Source of the DNA: Agromyces badenianii
GTDB taxonomy: Bacteria; Actinomycetota; Actinomycetes; Actinomycetales; Microbacteriaceae
DNA: 64,000 nt
Reading direction: 5' to 3'
NCBI RefSeq assembly: GCF_003070885.1
Contig: NZ_CP028913.1
Span: 2,666,001 to 2,730,000, forward strand
Numbering within the stretch: the first letter of the stretch is position 1; every line of letters starts with the position of its first letter. Of this stretch, positions 1 to 8,421 are shown piece after piece. A program made the position numbers and the translations under genes. The notes under the pieces are model-generated. The model was not told where the DNA came from and ran no database searches. It saw only the letters and a list, made by a program, of their open reading frames with translations.

Positions 1-424
1 CGCGCCAGTTGCCCGCGTACGCGGCCGGGTCGAAGCCCTTCGCCTCGGCGAGCTCCTCGAGCTCCGCGATGCGCGGCTCGGCGGTCGCGACGATCTTGCG
101 GTTGACCTTGCCCGCCGAGAGCGGGATGGCGCGCTCGATCTGCTCCCGCACCGCCCGCCGGTCGGCGGGCAGCGCGGAGCCGGCGAACTGAGTCTTGACC
201 GCGATCATGCCGCAGCCGATGTCGACCCCGACGGCCGCGGGGATGATCGCCCCGAGCGTCGGGATGACCGACCCGACCGTGGCGCCGAGCCCGAGGTGGG
301 CATCGGGCATGAGCGCGAGATGCGGGTAGATGAACGGCATCGTCGACGAGGTGCGGGCCTGCTCGACGGTCTTCTCGTCGATCAGGCTCGCCCACGAGAC
401 GAGCCGCTTCGTGATGGTCTCCAT
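1..424 (-). CDS. rtcB: RtcB-family RNA ligase, N-terminal part (gene runs off the left edge)
   Basis: RtcB is the GTP- and Mn-dependent ligase that joins RNA 2',3'-cyclic phosphate (or 3'-phosphate) ends to 5'-hydroxyl ends in RNA repair or tRNA splicing. The first ~140 residues are visible. They start METITKRLVSWASL and carry the family block MPDAHLG, then a G-x-V-I-P-T stretch, then AIIPAAVGVDIGCGM. The Asp and Cys of VDIGCGM are metal ligands in characterised RtcB proteins. The ATG at 424 is preceded by AGGAAAGGA at good spacing, which fixes the start. The catalytic His and the C-terminus lie outside the window. No rtcA or archease gene is visible; the upstream neighbour is a small ORF (559-688) on the same strand. 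Confidence 0.93.
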   Translation of the reverse strand, partial: METITKRLVSWASLIDEKTVEQARTSSTMPFIYPHLALMPDAHLGLGATVGSVIPTLGAIIPAAVGVDIGCGMIAVKTQFAGSALPADRRAVREQIERAIPLSAGKVNRKIVATAEPRIAELEELAEAKGFDPAAYAGNWR

Positions 425-496
425 GTTCCTTTCCTGTCTTGCGTGTGCGTTGCGTTGATCCGGGGGCCCGAGGCTCCCCGTCGCGCGCAGACAGAG

Positions 497-527
497 AAAC
501 ACCCCGGGCCTCGACCGGCACGGGGTG
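497..527 (-). terminator. stem-loop between a small ORF and rtcB
   Basis: On the minus strand CACCCCG (527-521) pairs with CGGGGTG (506-500) across a 14-base loop and is followed by TTTCTC. It sits between the small ORF and rtcB, so it could be a weak terminator or an attenuator in the rtcB leader. The short T-run makes strong Rho-independent termination doubtful. Confidence 0.4.
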
Positions 528-558
528 ACGAGAATCGCGGGCGTATGCCGCGTCGGCG

Positions 559-688
559 TCAGTGTGCCGGGTCGAGAACCTGGTCGAGTTCGCGATTGAA
601 CAGGGTGCGCTGAATGAACAGGGCGCGCTGCGGGGTCGCGGGCTCGATGTAGGAGGCCTCGCTCGTGCGCTGCAGAGACACGGTCATG
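559..688 (-). CDS. hypothetical 42-residue protein upstream of rtcB
   Basis: This is a short ORF on the same strand as rtcB, starting MTVSLQRTSEASYIEPATPQ and ending LDQVLDPAH. The start at 688 was chosen because AGAGGAAGG lies directly upstream; a longer reading from 807 lacks such a site. It has no membrane segment, signal peptide or cysteine. I do not recognise a family. It could be a small protein co-transcribed with rtcB, or a translated leader, since a stem-loop lies between the two. Coding status is uncertain because the reading rests only on a good ribosome-binding site and the position. Confidence 0.4.
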
Positions 689-851
689 GCCTTCCTCTCA
701 GATTCCGGGGATGCCGCGCGGAGTGCGCAGCCTTCGAACACTAGTGGGCGGGATGCCTCGAGTGCAATGCCGGATTTCGGTCGCGCGAATCCGTGTCGAC
801 CCGGCACCGTACGACCTGCGTGCAGCGGGCGATCCGCTCTACGATCGCATC

Positions 852-1280
852 ATGGGCTATACCCGGGATCCTGACTGGTCAGACGGCGCGGATCGACCCG
901 ACGGGCCGTGGTGGACCGGCGACGACGTGGGCGGCATCGGCTTCGCCCGATTCTTCGCCTACACGGGGCTGCTCATGGCGATCGCCTCCCTCGTGCTGGC
1001 CATCGTCGCGCCGCTCGCAGGCGACGCGCTGCGCACCGTCTGGATCACCGGCTTCGCCGCGGCATCGATGTGGCTCGCGTTCATGGCGATCCCCCGGTAT
1101 CGGGCGGAGCTCGTGCGCGTCTCGTGGGCCGTGCCGACCACGATGGCGCTCGGCGGGCTGACGATCGCGATCATGATCTACGCGTTCGCCGCGATCGCGT
1201 TCGCGTCGGTGGGCGTGCAGCTGCCCGCTCCGGGGCACTGGTTCGGCGAGCCGGCCGGCCCGACCGGCATCACGGCCTGA
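852..1280 (+). CDS. small three-helix membrane protein, unknown function
   Basis: This 142-residue protein has an acidic, Trp-containing N-terminus (to about residue 35) followed by three hydrophobic segments, near residues 37-55, 62-80 and 90-115. It ends in a Pro/Gly-rich tail. The ATG at 852 opens with MGYTRDPDWSD; an in-frame reading from 711 would add an unlikely Arg-rich leader. No catalytic motif is visible. It is 53 bp upstream of the LuxR-type gene on the same strand, so co-transcription is possible. Function unknown. Confidence 0.65.
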   Translation: MGYTRDPDWSDGADRPDGPWWTGDDVGGIGFARFFAYTGLLMAIASLVLAIVAPLAGDALRTVWITGFAAASMWLAFMAIPRYRAELVRVSWAVPTTMALGGLTIAIMIYAFAAIAFASVGVQLPAPGHWFGEPAGPTGITA

Positions 1281-1333
1281 GCGGCGCCGACGCGCGGCTT
1301 GTCACCGACGCCCTGCAGGCGGATACTGACGCC

Positions 1334-2947
1334 ATGTCCCCGGTCGGCGCGGCGCAGGTCATCGACTGGGTCGCCCGCTCCGACGAGCTCACGGCCCGCC
1401 GAGCCGAACTCTCCGCCGTCGAACTCGACGAGTTGGGTCTCGCGGCCTGGTTCCTGGGGCGCGAGGCCGACTGCGAGCGAGCATGGGATGCCGCACACCT
1501 CGCCTACCTCGACGAGGGCGAGACGGATGCCGCGATCCGCTGCGCGTTCTGGCTGGGCTTCACGCTCGGCGACCGCGGCGAAGCGGTGCGAGCGGGCGCG
1601 TGGATGTCGCGGCTCTTCGAACTCTGCGACACGAGCGTGCCCAGCGCGCGCAGTGCGGCGATCGCGGGCCTCTGCCGGGCGATCGGCGCGTACGCGAGCG
1701 GTCAGCTCGAGGCATCCGTCGACCTCGGCGAGCGCGCGGTGCAACTCGCCCGCACCGCTCGGGACGCCGACGTCGAAGTGCTCGCGACCATGACGCTCGG
1801 GCGGTCGCTCGTGCAGCACGGCCGCATGCGCGAGGGCTTCGAGTGCATGGATCTCGTGATGCTCGCCATCTCGTCGGGCCGGGTCAGCGATCGTGCCGCC
1901 GGCCCGGCGTACTGCGCGGTCATCGCGAGCTGCCTCGATCGGTGGGACGTCGAGCGCGCCCGCGTGTGGACCCGCGACCTCAGCGACTGGTGCGACGCCC
2001 AGAGCGGACTCGAGACGTTCCGCGGCGAGTGCTCGGTGCATCGCGCGGGAGTGCTGCAGCTCCTCGGCGAGTGGGACGAGGCGACCGCGACACTCACCGC
2101 CGTCTGCGAGCGCGAGCGCCGAGCCGAAACCCTCGAGCACGCGTACTACGCACTCGGCGAGCTGTGCCGGCTGATCGGCCGTCGCGCCGACGCCGAGACC
2201 GCCTACCGACGCGCATCGGAGCTCGGGCTCGAGGTGCAGCCGGGTCTCGCGCTCCTGCGCCGCGACGAGGGCCGCACACCCGCGGCGCGCGCCGGCATCG
2301 CGCGGGCGCTCAACGCCTCGCCGTCACCCGGCGTGCGCGCCCAGCTGCTCGCCGCGCAGGTCGAGCTCGAGGTCGACGGCGGCGACTGGGAGCTCGCCGC
2401 CCGCGCAGGATCCGAGCTGCGCGAGATGGCCGACGCGCTCGGCACCGCCTACCTCGATGCGCAGGCCGACCGCGCCGAGGCCAGGCTCCTGATCGGGGCG
2501 GATGAATCGGAGCAGGCCCTGCCGCTGCTGCGCCGGTCGTGGGCGGTCTGGCGCCGACTCGAGGCACCCTACGAGGCAGCGGTCACGCGGGTGCTCATGG
2601 GCCGCGCGAACCGCGCCTTCGGCGACGAGGAGGCCGCCCAGCTCGAGTTCGACGCCGCCCGCACCGTGCTCGCCGGGCTCGGCGCTGTGGCCGACCTCGA
2701 CCGGCTCGAACGGGTGGCGGCCGGGGGCGAGCGCTCCGCGGCATCCGCCGGGCTCACGCGGCGCGAGCTCGAAGTGCTGCGCCTCGTCGCGAGCGGCCGG
2801 TCGAACCGGCAGATCGCGGGCGACTTGTTCCTCAGCGAGCGCACGGTGGCGCGGCACGTCAGCAACATCCTCGGCAAGCTCGGGCTCGGCAGCCGAACGG
2901 CCGCGACGGCGTTCGCGTTCGAGCACGGGCTGACCACCGCGAGCTGA
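1334..2947 (+). CDS. LuxR-type transcriptional regulator with TPR-like N-terminal region
   Basis: A 537-residue protein. The last ~60 residues form a LuxR/FixJ-type helix-turn-helix (GLTRRELEVLRLVASGRS, then SERTVARHVSNILGKL). The preceding ~470 residues are Ala/Leu/Glu/Arg-rich helical repeats of the TPR kind seen in MalT/LAL-type regulators. No P-loop ATPase domain and no receiver domain is present, so this is the ATPase-less form, and its input signal cannot be deduced. The start at 1334 (MSPVGAAQVIDW) matches where the helical repeats begin. It lies 72 bp upstream of a flavoprotein gene on the same strand, a likely target or operon partner. Confidence 0.85.
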   Translation: MSPVGAAQVIDWVARSDELTARRAELSAVELDELGLAAWFLGREADCERAWDAAHLAYLDEGETDAAIRCAFWLGFTLGDRGEAVRAGAWMSRLFELCDTSVPSARSAAIAGLCRAIGAYASGQLEASVDLGERAVQLARTARDADVEVLATMTLGRSLVQHGRMREGFECMDLVMLAISSGRVSDRAAGPAYCAVIASCLDRWDVERARVWTRDLSDWCDAQSGLETFRGECSVHRAGVLQLLGEWDEATATLTAVCERERRAETLEHAYYALGELCRLIGRRADAETAYRRASELGLEVQPGLALLRRDEGRTPAARAGIARALNASPSPGVRAQLLAAQVELEVDGGDWELAARAGSELREMADALGTAYLDAQADRAEARLLIGADESEQALPLLRRSWAVWRRLEAPYEAAVTRVLMGRANRAFGDEEAAQLEFDAARTVLAGLGAVADLDRLERVAAGGERSAASAGLTRRELEVLRLVASGRSNRQIAGDLFLSERTVARHVSNILGKLGLGSRTAATAFAFEHGLTTAS

Positions 2948-3019
2948 GCGCAATTGGGCATTTCTGCCGACGCGGCCGCCCCGCGGCATCCGTAGTGTCA
3001 CGCGGAAAAGGAGGCCGCC

Positions 3020-4117
3020 ATGTCCACCACCGTCATCGACACCGCCGTCATCGGCGCGGGAGCCGCGGGGCTCACCGTCGGCAAGCGCCTCGCCGAGCGC
3101 GGCGCGAGTCTCGAACTGTTCGACGAGCATGCGCGCGTCGGCGACCCCTGGCGCGAGCGTTACCGTTCGCTGCGCCTGTTCACCCCGCGCCCGTTCATCA
3201 GCCTGCCCGGCCTGCGGCTCGACGAGGGCCGGTTCGCGTATCCGTCCGGCGCGCAGATGGGCGACTACCTCGAGCGCTACGCGCGGCACTTCGAGTTGCC
3301 CGTGCGCACCTCGTCGCGGGTCATCGCGATGACCCGCGACAGCGACGGCCGGTTCCGGCTCGAGCTCGCGAGCGGTGACGAGGTGCGCGCGGAGCGGGTC
3401 GTCGTGACGACCGGCGCGCACCGCATCCCCGTCGTGCCCGCCTTCGCGCGGGAGCTCGATCCGGCGATCCGCCAGCTCCATTCGCTCGACTACCTCGGGC
3501 CCGAACAGCTCGCCGACGGCCCGGTGCTCGTCGTCGGCGCTGCGAACTCGGGCACGGATGTCGCGCTCGAAGCCGCCCGCAACGGCCACGCCGTCACCCT
3601 CGCCGGTCGGCACCCGGGGCATGTGCCCGTCGACATCGACACCCCGCTCGGCAACCTCATGGCCGGATTCTTCGTCAGTCGCTTGCGCCGGAGGACCATC
3701 GACAGCCCGAAGGGGCGCGCGATGCGGGCCGCCGTGCTCGCCCACGGCGTGATGCTCGTGCGCAACAAGCCGGCAGCGCTCGATCGCGCCGGCATCGTGC
3801 AACTCGGACGGGTCACCGGGGTCGAGGGCGGCCGACCGGTCACGGCCGACGGCACGGGGGTCGACGCGGCGACCGTCGTCTGGTGCACGGGGTCGCGCCC
3901 CGACCTCGGCTGGATCGACATCGACGGCGTGGTCGGCGACGACGGGCGACCGCTCGAGGTGCGCGGCATCGCCACCGGATGCCCCGGGCTCGCGTTCGTG
4001 GGCATGCCGTTCCAGTACTCCGTGGCATCCTCGACCCTGATGGGCATGGACCGCGACGCCCGGTTCGTCGTGGAGGCGCTGAGCCGCGCTGGGCACCCGA
4101 CGCCGGCGACCGTGTAG
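3020..4117 (+). CDS. FAD/NAD(P)-dependent flavoprotein monooxygenase-like oxidoreductase
   Basis: This 365-residue protein has an N-terminal FAD-binding Rossmann motif GAGAAG (residues 12-17) and a second dinucleotide-binding motif GAANSG (173-178), the two-site layout of CzcO/flavin-containing monooxygenase-like enzymes. A WRERYRSLRLFTPRPF stretch near residue 44 resembles the block found after the first Rossmann fold in that group. The classical Baeyer-Villiger FxGxxxHxxxW fingerprint is not obvious. The substrate is unknown. A strong AAGGAGG site precedes the ATG at 3020. It follows the LuxR-type gene by 72 bp, which suggests common control. Confidence 0.85.
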   Translation: MSTTVIDTAVIGAGAAGLTVGKRLAERGASLELFDEHARVGDPWRERYRSLRLFTPRPFISLPGLRLDEGRFAYPSGAQMGDYLERYARHFELPVRTSSRVIAMTRDSDGRFRLELASGDEVRAERVVVTTGAHRIPVVPAFARELDPAIRQLHSLDYLGPEQLADGPVLVVGAANSGTDVALEAARNGHAVTLAGRHPGHVPVDIDTPLGNLMAGFFVSRLRRRTIDSPKGRAMRAAVLAHGVMLVRNKPAALDRAGIVQLGRVTGVEGGRPVTADGTGVDAATVVWCTGSRPDLGWIDIDGVVGDDGRPLEVRGIATGCPGLAFVGMPFQYSVASSTLMGMDRDARFVVEALSRAGHPTPATV

Positions 4118-4142
4118 GCGGCGCTCGAAGCTCGTCGCCTGC

Positions 4143-5141
4143 TCAGCCGGCGAGGAGGCCGAGCGAATCCACGACGCGGTTCGAGAAGCCCCACTCGTTG
4201 TCGTACCAAGCGACGACCTTCACATGCCTGCCGTGCACGCGAGTGAGGGCGGCGTCGAAGATCGACGAGTGCGGGTCGCCCTCGATGTCGCTCGAGACGA
4301 TCGGGTCGTCGACATAGGCGAGCACTCCCGCGAGCGGCCCCTCGGCGGCGGCGCGGTACGCGGCGAGCACCTCGTCGAGCGAGACCTCCCTCGACACCGT
4401 GGTGTTGAGCTCGACGATCGAGCCGACCGGCACGGGCACGCGGATCGAGTCGCCCTGCAGCTTGCCGTCGAGGCCCGGCAGCACGAGGCCGATGGCCTTC
4501 GCGGCGCCGGTCGAGGTCGGCACGATGTTCACGCCGGCGGCACGGGCGCGGCGCAGGTCGCGGTGCGGGCCGTCTTGCAGGTTCTGCTCCTGCGTGTAGG
4601 CGTGCACGGTGGTCATGAACCCGTGCTCGATGCCGGCCAGGTCGTCGAGCACCTTCGCGAGCGGTGCGAGGGCGTTCGTCGTGCACGAGGCGTTCGACAC
4701 GACGACGTGCGTCGCCGGGTCGTACTCGGCGTGGTTCACCCCGTACGCGATCGTGAGGTCGGCGCCGTCGGACGGCGCGGAGACGAGCACGCGCCGCGCG
4801 CCGGCGTCGAGGTGCGCACGAGCGGCGTCGGCCGAGGTGAAGCGTCCGGTCGACTCGAGCACGATCTCGACGTCGAGCTCGCCCCAGGGCAGCTTCGCGG
4901 GGTCGCGCTCGGCGAGCACGCGGATGCGGCGGCCGTCGACCACGAGCACGTCGCCGTCGACCGACACCGGGCGGCCGAAGCGGCCGAGCGAGCTGTCGTA
5001 CCTGAGCAGGTGGGCGAGCGCGTCGGGGGCGGTGAGGTCGTTGATCGCGACGACCTCGAAGTCGGCGTCGCGTTCGACGAGCGCGCGCAGTACGTTGCGG
5101 CCGATACGGCCGAAGCCGTTGATGGCGATGCGGGTGGTCAT
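4143..5141 (-). CDS. gap: type I glyceraldehyde-3-phosphate dehydrogenase
   Basis: A cytoplasmic glycolytic enzyme that oxidises glyceraldehyde 3-phosphate to 1,3-bisphosphoglycerate with NAD. At 332 residues it has normal family length. The NAD site NGFGRIGR begins at residue 8, and the N-D-L after the second strand (34-36) supports NAD rather than NADP preference. The catalytic SNASCTTNALAP block has the nucleophile at Cys153, with the partner His180 in TVHAYTQ. The start at 5141 gives the standard MTTRIAINGFGRIGRN terminus; AAAGGAA lies upstream. The gene stands alone, with a promoter region that includes the tandem repeats at 5233-5320. Confidence 0.97.
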   Translation of the reverse strand: MTTRIAINGFGRIGRNVLRALVERDADFEVVAINDLTAPDALAHLLRYDSSLGRFGRPVSVDGDVLVVDGRRIRVLAERDPAKLPWGELDVEIVLESTGRFTSADAARAHLDAGARRVLVSAPSDGADLTIAYGVNHAEYDPATHVVVSNASCTTNALAPLAKVLDDLAGIEHGFMTTVHAYTQEQNLQDGPHRDLRRARAAGVNIVPTSTGAAKAIGLVLPGLDGKLQGDSIRVPVPVGSIVELNTTVSREVSLDEVLAAYRAAAEGPLAGVLAYVDDPIVSSDIEGDPHSSIFDAALTRVHGRHVKVVAWYDNEWGFSNRVVDSLGLLAG

Positions 5142-5232
5142 GGCGGAGGGGTTCCTTTCGATCCGGACGCCTTCCACCTTCGTCGTCGCGACGGCGCCGC
5201 GGGAGTGGCGTGCAGGTCAGCATCCGCAAGGA

Positions 5233-5320
5233 TCTCGCCAGATCTCTCGCCAGATCTCCTCGACCGCGCTCCTCGACCGCCGCTACTCCCCCGCCGTTAC
5301 TCCCCCGCCGTTACTCCCCC
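5233..5320. repeat. three abutting microtandem arrays (12x2, 13x2, 14x3 bp)
   Basis: Three unrelated short arrays follow one another. TCTCGCCAGATC occurs twice (5233-5256). A 13-mer CTCCTCGACCGCG is repeated with one change (5256-5281). GCCGTTACTCCCCC occurs three times with one mismatch in the first copy (5279-5320). The last unit contains the stop codon of the GlxA-type gene. The array fills most of the gap upstream of gap. Replication slippage is the likely origin; a regulatory role is unproven. Confidence 0.85.
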
Positions 5321-6264
5321 GCGGCGAAGGTGTGCCGGTAGTCGCTCGGCGAGACTCCGAGGATGCGCTGGAAGTGCAGCCGCAGGTTCGCGCCGGTGCC
5401 GAGACCGGCCCGCGCGGCGATCTGCTCGACCCCGAGGTCGCTGCGCTCGAGCAGCTCTCGTGCCATGTCGACCCGGGCCCGCAGCACCCACTGCATCGGG
5501 GTGTACCCGGTGTCCTCCACGAAGCGACGCGAGAACGTGCGCGGCGAGACGTTGGCGTTGCGGGCGAGCGCATCGAGGGTGAGCGGTTCGTCGAGCCGCC
5601 GCAGCGCCCACTCGCGGGTCGCCGCGAACACCGGGCCGAGCTCGGGCGGCAGGCTGCGCGGCACGTACTGCGCCTGGCCGCCGCTGCGGTACGGCGCGGC
5701 GACGAGCCGCCGGGCGGCGTGGTTGGCGACGGCGACACCGTGGTCGCGGCGCACGAGGTGCAGGCAGAGGTCGATGCCCGATGCCGCCCCGGCCGAGGTC
5801 AGCACCGCGCCCTCGTCGACGAACAGCACGTTCGTGTCGACCCAGATGAGCGGATGCCTCGCGGCGAGCGCCTCCGTGTAGTGCCAGTGCGTCGTGGCCC
5901 GACGCCCGTCGAGCAACCCGGTCGCTGCGAGGGCGAACGCCCCCGTCGAGATCGCGGCGAGCCGCGCCCCCCGCGCGTGCGCCGCCCGCAGCGCGTCGAC
6001 GACCGCCACCGGCGGCTCGTCCCGATCGGGGTGACGGTAACCGGGGATGAAGACCGTCTCGGCCCACTCGAGCGCGTCGAGGCCGTCGGCCACGTGGTAC
6101 GAGAGCCCGTCGCCGCCCGTCACGAGTCCGGGCGCCGCGCCGCACACCCGCACCTCGTAGGGCATGCTCGCCCGCGTCGAGAACACCTGTGCCGGGATTC
6201 CGACGTCGAGCGGCTTCGCCCCCGGCAGCACGAGCACGGCGACGCGATGATTGCGGCGAGTCAT
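5311..6264 (-). CDS. GlxA-family regulator (DJ-1/PfpI-like domain plus AraC HTH)
   Basis: A 317-residue transcription factor. Residues ~8-190 form a DJ-1/PfpI-like sensor domain (RVAVLVLPGAKPLDVGIPAQ at the start). Residues ~228-317 carry the AraC/XylS double helix-turn-helix (LARNANVSPRTFSRRFVEDT, later GLGTGANLRLHFQRILGVSP). This is the standard GlxA architecture, with many members regulating amine, amino acid or aldehyde metabolism. The ligand here cannot be read from sequence. Its C-terminus ends inside a 14-bp tandem repeat, so the last residues may vary between strains. It is divergent from the membrane protein gene at 6387. Confidence 0.88.
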   Translation of the reverse strand: MTRRNHRVAVLVLPGAKPLDVGIPAQVFSTRASMPYEVRVCGAAPGLVTGGDGLSYHVADGLDALEWAETVFIPGYRHPDRDEPPVAVVDALRAAHARGARLAAISTGAFALAATGLLDGRRATTHWHYTEALAARHPLIWVDTNVLFVDEGAVLTSAGAASGIDLCLHLVRRDHGVAVANHAARRLVAAPYRSGGQAQYVPRSLPPELGPVFAATREWALRRLDEPLTLDALARNANVSPRTFSRRFVEDTGYTPMQWVLRARVDMARELLERSDLGVEQIAARAGLGTGANLRLHFQRILGVSPSDYRHTFAAGE

Positions 6265-6386
6265 TCGGCCAGAATGCCACGCTCCGCAAGAATTCAGCCA
6301 TGCCGACAGCGCCGCGCGCGTCGGCGGCCAGTTGTAGGGTCGAGAATCCGCCCGGCTCAGCCGGCCCGATCGAACTCGAGGTGGCG

Positions 6387-7370
6387 ATGAGCCAGACGAA
6401 CTCCGACGTACAGCACTCCCCCGAGCACACGATGACCGACGATCCGGTGGCCGTCGTGAGCCCGACCCGGCAGCTGCGCACGTGGCAGCTCTTTCTGATC
6501 GGCGTCGGCTCGGCCGCTCTCGGCCTGCTGCCGTGGCTCATCACCGGCATGCGCCTGCCGCTGCAGAACCTCTGGGCGAGCGAGACGCTTCCCGACGACA
6601 TGCCGCTCGTGCTGCTGCCGTTCAGCCAGTACTCCTTGTCGCTCATCGCCAGCCTCGTCATCATCGGCGCCGCGATCGCCGGCCTCGTGGGGCGGGCGAC
6701 CCGCGCATGGACGCATCGCGGCGGGTTCGCGCTGCTCCTCGCCGGAGTGCTCCTCGTCGACGCCGTCGCGATCGGCCAGACCGCCACCGCCGTCGGCGGG
6801 GGCCTTCGCGACGACGACTGGTCGGTGCTCTACCTCTGGGCCGTCGTCGCCGTCGCGATCCTCGCCGTCATCGTCGGAGTCGGCGTGCTCTGGCTCATCG
6901 CCAGGGCACCGCGGGCCGGCGCGGTCATCGGCTTCACGATCGCGGCGATCCTCTCCGCCGGCTGGCTGCACGCGCTCCTCTCCCCGCAGGGTCCCGCGTT
7001 CGCAGGCGAGCCGGCCTGGCTCTGGGCGGCCGTGCGCTGGGTGCCGGCCGTGCTCGTCGGTGCGGCGATCGCCTGGGGCGGCATCGACACCGTCGGCCGC
7101 ATCGTCGCAGCGATCGCGAGCCTCGTGATGCTCTGGGTGGGGCCGACGCTGATCACCGCAGTGTCGGCCGCGGCCGGCACCCGGGTGCTCGCCAAGTACC
7201 CCGGCGAGATGGTCGACTACGGCGTCGGGGTGTTCCGCATGGCACTCACCGATCCGGGCCTCGTCGTCGCGCCGCTCGTCATGGCGATCGTCGTCGCCGC
7301 GATCGGACTCGTCGCGCGCACCCTGATCGGTCGCTCGGCGGCGGCGCGCCGCGAGGCATCCGCCGCCTGA
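6387..7370 (+). CDS. polytopic membrane protein, unknown function
   Basis: This 327-residue protein has about eight hydrophobic segments spread over residues ~33-315, with a ~30-residue polar N-terminus. I chose the ATG at 6387 (MSQTNSDVQHSP) because upstream reading is Pro/Arg-rich and out of character. No transporter signature, cysteine pair or catalytic motif is evident. It ends 3 bp before the convergent 5'-3' exonuclease gene, with no space for a separate terminator. Function unknown. Confidence 0.7.
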   Translation: MSQTNSDVQHSPEHTMTDDPVAVVSPTRQLRTWQLFLIGVGSAALGLLPWLITGMRLPLQNLWASETLPDDMPLVLLPFSQYSLSLIASLVIIGAAIAGLVGRATRAWTHRGGFALLLAGVLLVDAVAIGQTATAVGGGLRDDDWSVLYLWAVVAVAILAVIVGVGVLWLIARAPRAGAVIGFTIAAILSAGWLHALLSPQGPAFAGEPAWLWAAVRWVPAVLVGAAIAWGGIDTVGRIVAAIASLVMLWVGPTLITAVSAAAGTRVLAKYPGEMVDYGVGVFRMALTDPGLVVAPLVMAIVVAAIGLVARTLIGRSAAARREASAA

Positions 7371-7373
7371 GCG

Positions 7374-8303
7374 TCAGGCGAGCGCGTCGAGGGCTGTGAG
7401 CACCCGCGACACCGCGCCCCCGAGGTTCCACTCCGTCGCGAGCTCCTCGAGGGCTTCCCTGCGCACTCCCGTGACGGGGCGCAGCCGGGAGTCGAACTCG
7501 CCGAGGTCGAGATCGCGCACGACCTCGACGACGGTGGGCGCGACGTCGAGGTAGTCGGCAGCGGCCGTGAACTTCGCCCGCACGCTCGCCGACATCGGTG
7601 CCGAGGCATCCGCTGCCGCCGCCCTGATGCCATCGAGGTCGACGAACTCCTGCAGAAGCGACGCAGCCGTCTTCTCGCCCACTCCGGCGACGCCCGGCAG
7701 CCCGTCGGAGCTGTCGCCGCGCATCACCGCGAAGTCGGCGTACTGCTCGGGCAGCACCCCGTACTTCGCCACGACCGACGCGTCGGTCAGCACCTCGAGC
7801 TTGCTCATGCCCCGAGCGGTGTAGATGACCCGCACGGATGCGTCGTCGTCGACGAGCTGGAACAGGTCGCGGTCGCCCGTGACGACGTCGACCGGCATCG
7901 TCGCGCCCGTCGCGAGGGTGCCGATGACGTCGTCGGCCTCGTGCTCGGGGGCACCCACGACGGCGATGCCGAGGAGGCCGAGCACCTCGCGGATGCGCGG
8001 AATCTGCACGATCAGCCCGGCCGGGGTCTCTTCGACGTCGACGCCGCCGGGCACGGCACGCTCGACGCGGTGCGCCTTGTAGCTCGGAATCAGCTCGACC
8101 CGCCAGGCCGGGCGCCAGTCGTCGTCCCAGCAGGCGACGAGGTGGGTCGCCTCGAAGTCGGTGACGAGGCGCGCGATCATGTCGAGCAGCCCGCGCACGG
8201 CATTGACGGGCGTGCCGTCGGGCGCCGTGATCGAGTCGGGCACGCCGTAGAACGCGCGGAAGTAGAGCGAGGCGGTGTCGAGGAGCATCAGTCGGTCGGC
8301 CAC
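7374..8303 (-). CDS. 5'-3' exonuclease (FEN/Pol I N-terminal domain family)
   Basis: A stand-alone 309-residue homologue of the 5'-nuclease domain of DNA polymerase I, expected to remove 5' flaps or RNA primers with divalent metals. Acidic metal-ligand positions appear in MLLDTAS, CWDDDWRP, EADDVIGTLA, VTGDRDLFQLV and MRGDSSDGLPG. The last runs into the helix-3-turn-helix GVAGVGEKTAASLL. I prefer the GTG start at 8303, giving MADRLMLLDTASLYFRAFYG, which extends the conserved terminus; an ATG at 8288 is possible. Actinobacteria usually carry this gene in addition to polA. Confidence 0.92.
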   Translation of the reverse strand: MADRLMLLDTASLYFRAFYGVPDSITAPDGTPVNAVRGLLDMIARLVTDFEATHLVACWDDDWRPAWRVELIPSYKAHRVERAVPGGVDVEETPAGLIVQIPRIREVLGLLGIAVVGAPEHEADDVIGTLATGATMPVDVVTGDRDLFQLVDDDASVRVIYTARGMSKLEVLTDASVVAKYGVLPEQYADFAVMRGDSSDGLPGVAGVGEKTAASLLQEFVDLDGIRAAAADASAPMSASVRAKFTAAADYLDVAPTVVEVVRDLDLGEFDSRLRPVTGVRREALEELATEWNLGGAVSRVLTALDALA

Positions 8304-8421
8304 AGGCCGATCATGGCACGATGCCGCCCGCGCGCCCACCCCTGCGCGGCCGAGCCCGGCGCGTGCGGCGCGTGCGGCGCGGGTCGGCGCGCTCGTGCAT
8401 CGGTCTCGATACCGTGGGTCC

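Noticed and set aside
908..1333. N-terminal extension of the LuxR-type protein
   Set aside because: It is in frame but overlaps the membrane protein gene and is Arg-rich with no structure; the ATG at 1334 is better.
2324..4096. Open frame antisense to the LuxR-type and flavoprotein genes
   Set aside because: It spans two recognisable genes on the other strand and has no motif of its own.
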